From Myxococcales bacterium (lineage in GTDB: Bacteria; Myxococcota; Polyangia; Fen-1088), in assembly GCA_003155465.1 (NCBI GenBank), contig PMCR01000224.1:1-11565 (forward strand): a DNA stretch of 11,565 nucleotides, in the 5' to 3' direction. Positions 1 through 9,474 of the stretch are shown piece by piece (the stretch's first letter is position 1; each line of letters starts with the position of its first letter). The translations under genes and the position numbers were made by a program. The notes beneath the pieces are model-generated. The model made no database searches and had not been told where the DNA came from. It was given only the letters and a program-made list of their open reading frames with translations.

Positions 1-492
1 CAATTCTTGCTGCGCCAGGAGTTGGTGGGCGGCTTCTTTGGCTGGCTCTCGTACACGCTCAGTCGCAGTGAGCGCAAAGACCGTCCCGATTCAAGCTGGC
101 GCTTGTTCGACTACGACCAAACCCATGTGCTGACGGCCTTGGCCAGCTACGACGTATGGCACGGGCTTCAGGTGGGATTGCGCTTCCGCTACGCCACTGG
201 CGCGCCCCGCACGCCGGTCTTGGGGGGCTGGACCAATCTCACAGCAAATCAGAGTGAAACCATTCCGGGGGCGCAAAACACAATCCGCATTCCCGCCTTC
301 TATTCGCTTGATGCACGGGTCGAAAAGGGCTTCATTTTGAGGCGGATGAAGCTGGAGGTTTTCCTCGATGTGCAGAACCTGACGAATCGCAAGAATCCTG
401 AAGAGATCACCTACAGCGCAAGTTTTGACCAACGGGACTACATCACCGGGCTTCCCATTCTTGCTGTTGCAGGAGCCAGACTGGAGTTCTAA
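1..492 (+). CDS. TonB-dependent receptor, C-terminal part (5' end outside window)
   Basis: The frame is open from the first base, so the true start lies upstream; about 163 C-terminal residues are present. Seen: alternating amphipathic strands with Tyr/Phe/Trp at strand ends, the segment FDYDQTHVLTALASYD, a later YSLDARVEKGF strand, then LEVFLDVQNLTNRKNPEE, and a terminal GARLEF ending in Phe. A C-terminal aromatic residue is the usual BAM recognition signal of outer-membrane barrels. The order of these motifs matches the last strands of TonB-dependent receptors as found in Myxococcota. Known role of the family: energised uptake of a ligand such as siderophore, cobalamin or glycan across the outer membrane. 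The plug domain and TonB box lie outside the window, so no substrate can be given. The stop codon overlaps the next start by one base, implying translational coupling with the following exported protein. Confidence 0.88.
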   Translation, partial: QFLLRQELVGGFFGWLSYTLSRSERKDRPDSSWRLFDYDQTHVLTALASYDVWHGLQVGLRFRYATGAPRTPVLGGWTNLTANQSETIPGAQNTIRIPAFYSLDARVEKGFILRRMKLEVFLDVQNLTNRKNPEEITYSASFDQRDYITGLPILAVAGARLEF

Positions 493-1496
493 TGCGCGGT
501 CTTGCTGTCACCATCGTTTTGGGCGGCCTCGCCACCGGGCTCGGTTGCAAGCCCAATGTGGGCACGCCCCCCTCGCTCATCGCCGGACCGACAATTCTGG
601 CGGTGCGGGGTGAGCCGGCCGAGGCCGCACCCGACGAGCAGGTTTCCTACGAGTTGCTGGCGGTGGATACTGATGGACGCATTCCAGCCGACGACAATGC
701 TGTCTCGCGCCCGGCGCTGTGGGCGATCTGCACCACCCCCAAGCCGCCCATCGAAACCAACGCAGTCAGCCGGGCCTGTCTAGACGGGGTCGCGTTGCCC
801 GGCCAGTTCGGGCCGACGCCCATCACCTTCGTCGCCCCCATGTCGTCCGACGCGTGCACGCTGTTTGGCCCCATCACACCCCCAGTGAAGGCGGATGAGC
901 CGGCCATCCGGCCGCGTGACCCGGACATAACCGGCGGCTACTACCTGCCGGTGCGGGTGAGCCTGTGGATCCCGGAGTCCCTGCGCCGCCCCGGCATGGC
1001 GAGCGAGGATACTCTGGTGGGGTTCGAGCTGGAGCGCATCGCCTGTGGCTTGGCCAACGCGCCCAGCGCGGTCACGCGCGAATACAACGCGACCTACACC
1101 TCCAACCAGAATCCGCACTTGGCTGGGGTTGCTCTGACCGATGACGCCAATCCAGCGGGGGTCCAGTTGCTGCCCGAGTCGGCCACGCATGTAGGCCAGG
1201 GGCAGACTGTGACCTTCGAGGCGTCGTGGACTGCCGATTCAGCGGAAAGCTATCCTGCCTACGATGTGCAGACCCGGTCCCTGCAGACCCACCGCGAAGC
1301 CCTGGAGGTGGCCTGGTATGCCACCTCCGGCTCGTTCGAGCACGACAGCACCGGCCGAGGCGAGGACGAGACTGAACTGAGCACCACAAACCAGTGGACC
1401 GCCGGCTCGCCCGGCGTCGTGCATTTGTGGATGGTTCTGCGCGACAATCGGGGTGGCACGGATTTCGTCGGCTACGATGTTGAGGTGGATCCGTAG
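492..1496 (+). CDS. Probable lipoprotein with C-terminal Ig/PKD-like domain, coupled to TonB-dependent receptor
   Basis: A 334-aa protein whose ATG overlaps the receptor stop (TAATG). GGAG at 483-486 lies 5 bases upstream and fixes this start. The N-terminus has one Arg, a hydrophobic stretch and GLGC with Cys at residue 19. This is a relaxed lipobox (Gly rather than Leu at -3), so lipidation is likely but not certain. After the signal comes a segment resembling TILAVRGEPAEAAPDEQV, a style I associate with myxobacterial secreted lipoproteins, followed by a Cys-containing region (CTTP, RACLDG, DACTLFG, IACG) that may hold disulfides. Residues ~235-334 look like one Ig/PKD-like beta domain: AWYATSGSFEHD, then a beta hairpin and VLRDNRGGTDFVGYDVEV. 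No catalytic motif is visible. Context suggests a surface or periplasmic partner of the receptor, for example in ligand capture; this is inference only. Confidence 0.8.
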   Translation: MRGLAVTIVLGGLATGLGCKPNVGTPPSLIAGPTILAVRGEPAEAAPDEQVSYELLAVDTDGRIPADDNAVSRPALWAICTTPKPPIETNAVSRACLDGVALPGQFGPTPITFVAPMSSDACTLFGPITPPVKADEPAIRPRDPDITGGYYLPVRVSLWIPESLRRPGMASEDTLVGFELERIACGLANAPSAVTREYNATYTSNQNPHLAGVALTDDANPAGVQLLPESATHVGQGQTVTFEASWTADSAESYPAYDVQTRSLQTHREALEVAWYATSGSFEHDSTGRGEDETELSTTNQWTAGSPGVVHLWMVLRDNRGGTDFVGYDVEVDP

Positions 1497-1617
1497 ACGC
1501 TTCCGTCACCAATCTGTTGCGCTCTTGTTGCCTGGGAGGGCCTCGACCCCCCATACGATGGGCGGGTGACACCCCAGGCTGACTACGCTGGCCACCACTT
1601 CTACCGGGTGGCCGTGC

Positions 1618-4333
<2,716 letters not shown>

Positions 4334-4347
<14 letters not shown>

Positions 4348-5500
4348 AATCCTGATTGTCGACGACACGCCGCTGAACCTCGATGTGCTGAGCGGCCTTC
4401 TGGTCACCTTCCGTCCACGCATCGCCAGCGACGGCGCGACCGCGTTGCGTTTGGCCCAGGAAAATCCGCCTGACCTCATCTTGCTCGACGTGATGATGCC
4501 GGACCTCGACGGCTTTGAAGTCTGCCGCCGTCTGCAGGCCGACCCGCGCACCTGCGAGATTCCCGTCATCTTCATCACCGCTCTGGGGGATCAGACGAGC
4601 GAAAGCGTTGGCTTCCAGGTGGGCGGTGTGGACTACATCACCAAGCCATTCAATCCCATGGTGGTCCGCGCCCGGGTGGAGACCCATCTGGAGCTGAAAG
4701 CTGTTCGCGACGCCTTGCGCGACGAGAACGCTCGCCTGGAGTCACGGGTCGAGGCGCGCACGGCCGAGCTCCAGATCGCTCTCAATCGGCTGCGCGAGAG
4801 CGCGGTCGACACCGTATTGCGCCTGGGATTGGCCGCCGAATACAAGGACGACCAGACCGGGCGGCATGTGTTGCGCATGGCCCACTACGCGGTGGCGGTC
4901 GCGCGGCAACTGGGCTGGGGCGCCGAGAATCTCGACCGACTCTTTCACGCCGCGCGTATGCACGACATCGGCAAGCTCGCCCTTCCTGACAGTATTTTGC
5001 AGAAGTTGGGGCCCTTGACCCCTGCGGAATGGGCGGTCATGAAACGGCATCCCCTGGTGGGTGCGCGGATTCTTTCCGGCTCGGATTCCGACATCATCCG
5101 GCTGGCCGAGGTCGTGGCGCTGACCCATCACGAAAAGTGGGACGGATCCGGCTACCCGCGCGGACTCAAAGGAGAGGAGATCCCATTGGTGGGTCGTATT
5201 GTCGCCATCTGCGATGTCTTCGACGCACTGACTGTTGTCCGTCCCTACAAGCCAGCCTTCTCACTGAAAAAGGCGTACTCGATCCTGCGCCGGAACTGTG
5301 GCGGCCATTTCGATCCAGCCGTGGTGCAGGCGTTCTTCGCCGCGGAATCGGAGGTGCTGCGCACTCACCATTTGTACGGCGACGACAGTCCCGACCCGCC
5401 GCTGCCGCCCATCGTCGTCGCGGCCCGCGTGGCGCATCCCTCTTCGCCGCACCTTCGCGTCGTGGACGTCTCCTCCTCCGACGAGACATCCCCGTCGTAG
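4334..5500 (+). CDS. Response regulator, REC-HD-GYP, predicted c-di-GMP phosphodiesterase (RpfG-like)
   Basis: A 388-aa cytoplasmic regulator. ATG 4334 gives the protein beginning MRAPEILIVDD; AGGA at 4319-4322 lies 11 bases upstream, and an in-frame GTG at 4328 (5-base spacing) is an alternative start. Receiver ~5-125: acidic pair D10/D11, phosphoacceptor D52 in LLDVMMPDLDG, and the conserved Lys in ITKPF. A charged coiled-coil linker (~120-165) follows, then the HD-GYP domain ~170-345 with HDIGK (H210, D211), H239, HHE (H265/H266), DGSGYP (270-275) and D294 in ICDVFDALT. All metal-binding signature residues appear present, so the enzyme should be active. HD-GYP proteins hydrolyse c-di-GMP to pGpG or GMP. 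The last ~45 residues are Pro/Ser-rich and probably disordered. The 14-bp overlap with the kinase, which ends in an HPt domain, implies co-translation and makes this the natural phosphate acceptor. It resembles RpfG with RpfC, but no DSF synthase gene is seen, so no symbol is given. Confidence 0.94.
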
Positions 5501-5662
5501 GGTAGCAGCGCGACGTCTTTCGTGCCGCTGCGTTGCGGACCAGCAGCGCTTGGTGGTTGCAATCGTCACATTTCGTCCACTGGGGTTTTCGGTACTGTTG
5601 CGGAGCTGTCGCGTGTGCTGCGCGGATGAAGGCATAGCCTGCGCTCGTCTCAATCACCCAAA

Positions 5663-5669
5663 GGGAGGA
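5663..5669 (+). promoter_or_regulatory. Strong ribosome binding site for the metallophosphoesterase lipoprotein
   Basis: GGGAGGA lies 5 bases before ATG 5675 and fixes that start. It is the best Shine-Dalgarno match in the window. The preceding 162 bases (5501-5662) hold no ORF that I can support, and I see no convincing -35/-10 pair, though a promoter is expected here because the previous operon ends at 5500. Confidence 0.75.
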
Positions 5670-5674
5670 CTATC

Positions 5675-8581
5675 ATGTTGCACCTTCGATCCGCTCGTTC
5701 TACCTGGTTGCCCCTCGCGGCATTCGTCATCGCCACGACGCTGTCGGCGTGTGGCCAAGACAACCATCCCTCGGCCGGCGCGGGTTCAGCCGACGTGAGC
5801 GTGCAAGCGCTCGGCACTGTCCCGCTCGGCCAGGTCACCCTTGCCATCTCCGGGCCACCCTTGTCGACGCCAAAGGCCGTGACCCTTTCGCCGCAGGGAT
5901 CGGGCGGCACGTACGGTGCCCTGATTTCGTCGCTCCCGGTTGGCAGTAACTACCTGTTCACGGTCACTGCCAGCGACACCAACAACGTCGTCGCTTATCG
6001 GGGACAGGCAAAGAACGTCGCCATTTTGCGCAATCACGTGACCACGATTGTCATCACGGCACAAGCAGACAACCCTGCCGCTCCCTTTGTGAATACTGTC
6101 CCGATCATCGAGTCACTGGTCGTGTCGTCCACCAACATCGCGCCAGGGGAAAGCATCAGCGCGAAGGTCGAGGCCAAAGACCTCGATGCCGGCGACACCA
6201 TCACCTTCGCATGGTCGGCCAACCCCGCGGCCGGCGGATTCTCCCCGCTCCCCGCCACCGCCGCCACCACGACCTGGACGGCGCCCTCCACCGAGGGTGA
6301 CGTGACCCTGACCAGCCAGGTGCAGGACAATCACGGCGCCACCGCGTCGGCCTCCATCGTGGTCCACGTGTCCAACGCCAACGGCAAAGGTCAGGCCAGC
6401 GTCAACGTCAACTTCAACAATTGGCCTGTGGTCACCGATGTCCTCGCGACACCGGGCTGGATCACCCGCGGCGCGCCCACCTCGCTGTCGGTGACGGCCA
6501 ACGATGCGGATGGCGACTCACTCAGCTACCTGTGGAGCACCAACGGGACCTGCACCTCGGGCAGCTTCACCAACCCGGCCTCTGCCACGCCTGCATTCAC
6601 GCTGCCGACCTTTGCCACCGACGGGTACTGCGAGTTCGACGTCGCGGTCAGCGATGGGCGCGGCGGATCGGCCAATGGCACCTTGTTCCTCCCAGTGGGG
6701 GCGCCCCCCTCGATCATCGCTCCGGCCATCGTCGACGCCGCTCAGTCGGCCGCCGTGGTTGATCCGTCCGCAACGGTGTTGTTCCAGGTCGAGGCGATGG
6801 ACCCGCAGTCGAGCGCCATGAGCTTCGTTTGGTCCGCCTTGCCGGGCTCGCTCTCCGGCCAATCTGACAGCGCCACGACCTCGCAAATCACCTTGACCGC
6901 GCCCGCCACTGCGTCCACCGACGTGGTCGTGTACGTGGTCGTGACCGACGCACTCGGTGCCAGCAAGAGGTACGACTTCTCCGTGCACACCGCCGCCCTG
7001 GTCACCGCTTGCACGCCTCCGGCGTCCACGGCCTGGAAATTCGGTCTGATGGGGGATACCCAATGGACACTGACCACGGACCCCGCAGGTCAGAATCCGA
7101 ATCGAGTGTCCGTGTCAATCATCAACGAGCTCAACCCGAAGTTCATCGACGCCCAGGTCAAGTTCGTCATCCAAGTGGGTGACCTTACCGACAACGGCCA
7201 AGATGCCGACATAGCAGCGCGCGCTACCGCGGCTCAGTCGCTCTACGCGGCTGGCATCGGCTTCTTCCCGATGCGTGGCAATCACGAAACCTATGGCACG
7301 AGCAACAGCTTCGGAATCCCGGCGTTCCAGGCGAACTTCCCGCAGACGCGTGGACTCAGCAACACCTTCGGCGCCGGCAACTTCAGCAGCCCCACCACGG
7401 TGAGCACCGATCTCGATGGCATGACCTACTCGTTCGACTACAACAACGCTCGCTTCGTCATCCTCGATCCGTGGGTGACGCCCAGCAAGAACATCGCCAA
7501 CGCGGGCTACAACTTCGGTTACTCGATCGCCGAGCAGCAGGCATGGATCACCAGCCGGCTTGATCTGAGCACGCGCGGTGCCACTCATGCCTTCGTGCTC
7601 TCCCATCAGCCGCTTATCGCGGAAAACCACCAGGACACCATGTTCCAGGGTTACTCGAATGCGAACCCGGACATGCAGAACGCCTTTTTCGCCAGTCTGC
7701 AGAACAACGGCGTCAAGTACTTCATGAGCGGCCACGACCACGTGGACCAGCGCTCGATCATCGCGAGCCCCGACGGACTGTCCAAGGTGCAGGAACTCAT
7801 CTGTGCCTCGAATAGCAGCAAGTTCTACACGCCCCAGGCCCTCACCAGCGCCAACTGGTTCGGACAGAAGGTGCGCGAGACTTCCGTGGCGCAAGAGCTC
7901 TACACGGTTGGCTACTACATCTACACAGTGGATGGACCGCGCGTGACGGTGGACTACTACTCCGACACCCACGGCAACTGGAAGTCGGATGGCAACTATC
8001 CGAACGGGGCCGGCCTGTCCGACTCCGGAATCACGCCGACCTTCAACTTCGTCAAGAAGCAGACCTGGGGCTACAGCGTGAGCGGCATGGAGTTCCTGGT
8101 CGCCGAGGGCGCCTCTTATCCGACCGATCCCGCGAGCTACACCTTCTCCGGCACCACGGCGAAGATTCTCGCTGGCACGAATGCCAGCACGGTCAAGGAC
8201 TACAACAACCGCGCTCTCACCCATGTGGTGGACATCGGCTGGGACGTCGGCACCTGCGCCACCGCCAGCGCCATCATGAGCCTGTGGGGCACCGCCGATG
8301 TGGGCGCCGCCAGCGGCGACACTATCGCCCTGTCGATGTCCTTCGATCGCAGCAGCGTGAGCGATGCAACGTTGGTCAGCGGCGGCTTTGGCTTGGGCAC
8401 GCAGGACAGCGCGGGCGACTGGACCAACGCGGTCGCCCAGAACGTGGGCGGGACACCGAACTTCGTGCTCGGCCCGTGGAGCGCCAGCTACTCGCTCGGC
8501 ACCTACGGCGTGGATCTCGACACCAATACCGTGTGGGCGGTCGTGAATCACGCCGGTCGCTTCGCGGCCACGCGATTCTAA
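5675..8581 (+). CDS. Lipoprotein with three PKD-like repeats and a calcineurin-like metallophosphoesterase domain
   Basis: A 968-aa exported protein. Signal peptide with lipobox LSAC (Cys26) followed by Gly-Gln-Asp. Residues ~39-130: a small beta domain that aligns end to end with the 120-aa lipoprotein encoded downstream. Residues ~142-233, ~250-340 and ~345-438: three PKD/Ig-like repeats (ITFAWSANP, LSYLWSTNG, MSFVWSALP at the Trp strand; DNHG, DGRGG, DALGA at the turn). Residues ~455-700: metallophosphoesterase with motif I GDTQ (D461; Gln463 in place of the usual His), GDLTDNG (D503), GNHE (N536, H537), SHQP (H644) and SGHDH (H687, H689). The C-terminal ~250 residues end in a beta-rich segment with GPWSASY and LGTYGVD. 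The fold hydrolyses phosphate esters using two metals; the substrate is unknown. The lipobox and repeats suggest an outer-membrane or surface-tethered phosphatase. It has its own RBS and terminator, hence is probably monocistronic. Confidence 0.92.
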   Translation: MLHLRSARSTWLPLAAFVIATTLSACGQDNHPSAGAGSADVSVQALGTVPLGQVTLAISGPPLSTPKAVTLSPQGSGGTYGALISSLPVGSNYLFTVTASDTNNVVAYRGQAKNVAILRNHVTTIVITAQADNPAAPFVNTVPIIESLVVSSTNIAPGESISAKVEAKDLDAGDTITFAWSANPAAGGFSPLPATAATTTWTAPSTEGDVTLTSQVQDNHGATASASIVVHVSNANGKGQASVNVNFNNWPVVTDVLATPGWITRGAPTSLSVTANDADGDSLSYLWSTNGTCTSGSFTNPASATPAFTLPTFATDGYCEFDVAVSDGRGGSANGTLFLPVGAPPSIIAPAIVDAAQSAAVVDPSATVLFQVEAMDPQSSAMSFVWSALPGSLSGQSDSATTSQITLTAPATASTDVVVYVVVTDALGASKRYDFSVHTAALVTACTPPASTAWKFGLMGDTQWTLTTDPAGQNPNRVSVSIINELNPKFIDAQVKFVIQVGDLTDNGQDADIAARATAAQSLYAAGIGFFPMRGNHETYGTSNSFGIPAFQANFPQTRGLSNTFGAGNFSSPTTVSTDLDGMTYSFDYNNARFVILDPWVTPSKNIANAGYNFGYSIAEQQAWITSRLDLSTRGATHAFVLSHQPLIAENHQDTMFQGYSNANPDMQNAFFASLQNNGVKYFMSGHDHVDQRSIIASPDGLSKVQELICASNSSKFYTPQALTSANWFGQKVRETSVAQELYTVGYYIYTVDGPRVTVDYYSDTHGNWKSDGNYPNGAGLSDSGITPTFNFVKKQTWGYSVSGMEFLVAEGASYPTDPASYTFSGTTAKILAGTNASTVKDYNNRALTHVVDIGWDVGTCATASAIMSLWGTADVGAASGDTIALSMSFDRSSVSDATLVSGGFGLGTQDSAGDWTNAVAQNVGGTPNFVLGPWSASYSLGTYGVDLDTNTVWAVVNHAGRFAATRF

Positions 8582-8600
8582 CCAGCCAATTCTAGAGGCA

Positions 8601-8639
8601 AGGCCTCGGATTTTCTGGTCCGGGGCCTCTTTGTTGTTG
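8601..8639 (+). terminator. Rho-independent terminator after the metallophosphoesterase gene
   Basis: A 10-bp GC-rich stem (8601-8610 AGGCCTCGGA pairing with 8619-8628 TCCGGGGCCT, one T-G wobble), an 8-base loop TTTTCTGG, then a T-rich tail TTTGTTGTTG. It starts 19 bases after the stop codon at 8581. Stem, loop and tail are all as expected for an intrinsic terminator, and it separates this gene from the small lipoprotein gene that follows. Confidence 0.88.
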
Positions 8640-8648
8640 CGGCATTCG

Positions 8649-8678
8649 TTTGCAAAGAGATTGCAATCTGTTTGCGCA
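8649..8678. promoter_or_regulatory. Three TTTGC-type repeats spaced exactly 11 bp (possible operator)
   Basis: TTTGCAAA (8649-8656), ATTGCAAT (8660-8667) and TTTGCGCA (8671-8678) begin exactly 11 bases apart. The first two are perfect 8-base palindromes and the third contains the palindrome TGCGCA. They lie in the gap between the terminator and the small lipoprotein gene, about 90-120 bases before its start. One-turn spacing would place all copies on the same DNA face, as in binding sites for a cooperative regulator. No clear -35/-10 pair is evident beside them, so a regulatory role is an inference. Confidence 0.35.
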
Positions 8679-8758
8679 GATGGTGCGGGAAGTGAGGTAT
8701 TTCTCCTAGGAAGACGCCAACAGTCAGCGGCGAGCCAATCAACACTGAGGACAATGTT

Positions 8759-8762
8759 GAGG
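8759..8762 (+). promoter_or_regulatory. Ribosome binding site deciding the small lipoprotein start
   Basis: GAGG lies 6 bases before ATG 8769, a good spacing. The competing in-frame ATG at 8754 has GAGGA only 2 bases upstream and would put extra residues ahead of the Lys-bearing signal peptide. ATG 8769 is therefore preferred. Confidence 0.6.
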
Positions 8763-8768
8763 TACTCG

Positions 8769-9131
8769 ATGAAAACTACATGGGTTGGAGTTGTGGCCTG
8801 CGTTGTCACCGCAACGGCGGGATGTTTCCATAGGACGAGCAGCGGGGGCTCTGCCCAGATAGCCGTGCACGCGCTGAGCCTGGCCAACGTGGCGGCCGTC
8901 GACGTCAGCGTATCTGGCCAGGGCATTCCGACTCCCCTGGAGAGTTCCCTGTTCCAGCAGGCCAACGGCGCCTGGCAAGTCACGCTCAGCCACATCCCGG
9001 TGGGCACCGGCCGCACCTTCGCCGCCAAGGCCTACGATACGACCAACAGGACACATCGGATCTATAGCGGCTCGGTGACCAACGTCACCATCTCCTCGGC
9101 CAGCGTCGCCGATGTGATCATCGTGCTATAG
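8769..9131 (+). CDS. Small lipoprotein, paralogue of the N-terminal domain of the metallophosphoesterase lipoprotein
   Basis: A 120-aa protein. Signal peptide starting MKTTWVGVV with lipobox TAGC (Cys19). The mature part (~29-120) is a single beta domain that aligns with residues ~39-130 of the protein at 5675-8581. The ALG/ALS-to-SG spacing is identical (16 residues), PVG matches near the middle, then DT.N, a Tyr before Gly, NV and an Ile-rich last strand, with gaps of only one or two residues. The two genes are therefore probably related by duplication of a domain or of the whole gene. No catalytic residues are visible; a structural or binding role at the envelope is the most that can be said. 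It stops at TAG 9129-9131. Downstream sequence still resembles a PKD-like domain in shifted frames, so this gene may be the truncated front end of a once longer protein. Confidence 0.75.
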   Translation: MKTTWVGVVACVVTATAGCFHRTSSGGSAQIAVHALSLANVAAVDVSVSGQGIPTPLESSLFQQANGAWQVTLSHIPVGTGRTFAAKAYDTTNRTHRIYSGSVTNVTISSASVADVIIVL

Positions 9132-9460
9132 GAAGACACTCCAACCGTGATTTCGCTAACCATGCGCCTTTCAAGCCAGTCGCGAGCGGGTCGGTGCCGG
9201 CCAATCCCCTTTACCGATGGCGAACTGACTTGGGCACTTTTCGGCTGTGCACCCAACCATATTGCACGTCGATAGACCAAAGCAGCGATTTCACCGTGGG
9301 CGACACGACGGTCTACTGGGTTTACCTGAGCATTCCATCGGATACGAGCATTCCGGTCTGGATCCATCTCGATCTGATCGACGGCAGCAACGGCGAGATC
9401 TTGGCCGCAAGCGAGCTCTCACTGGGCTGGAGCTCGTCGGGATGGGTTGTTGTTCAGTAG
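9132..9460 (+). pseudogene. Decayed PKD-like continuation of the small lipoprotein (in-frame stop plus frameshift), or a small unknown ORF
   Basis: Directly after the lipoprotein TAG the same frame reads EDTPTVISLTMRLSSQ, like the start of a PKD repeat (compare NTVPIIESLVVSS in the phosphoesterase lipoprotein). The similarity then passes to another frame: VASGSVPANPLYRWRTDLGTF at ~9179-9241, followed by VWIHLDLIDGSNGEILAAS, which has the Trp strand, GTF and Asp-Gly turn of a PKD/Ig-like domain. That second frame is open from 9068 to 9460 but has no ATG; the only plausible initiator is GTG 9194 without a Shine-Dalgarno, in the middle of the domain. The simplest reading is an ancestral lipoprotein with a PKD-like domain, broken by one stop and one frameshift near 9165-9190. 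Alternatives: an independent 88-aa ORF from GTG 9194, or a sequencing or assembly error. The stretch holds nothing else that I can support. Confidence 0.45.
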
Positions 9461-9474
9461 CTGTCCTGACTGCA

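Noticed and set aside
1525..1559. Possible sigma-70 promoter before the kinase (TTGTTG or TTGCCT with TACGAT)
   Set aside because: Spacings are 23 and 19 bases and both boxes are poor; not distinguishable from chance.
5505..5531. Possible hairpin (GCAGCG ... CGCTGC) just after the HD-GYP stop codon, considered as a terminator
   Set aside because: Only 6 bp of outer stem with mismatches inside and no T-tract after it; too weak to call.
5166..5657. Antisense frame of 163 codons across the end of the HD-GYP gene and the following gap
   Set aside because: Arg-rich low-complexity translation opposite conserved HD-GYP codons; no RBS or domain.
7115..9028. Long antisense open frame (637 codons) on the - strand
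   Set aside because: It runs opposite the metallophosphoesterase catalytic motifs, through the terminator and into the small lipoprotein; its translation shows no recognisable motif or signal.
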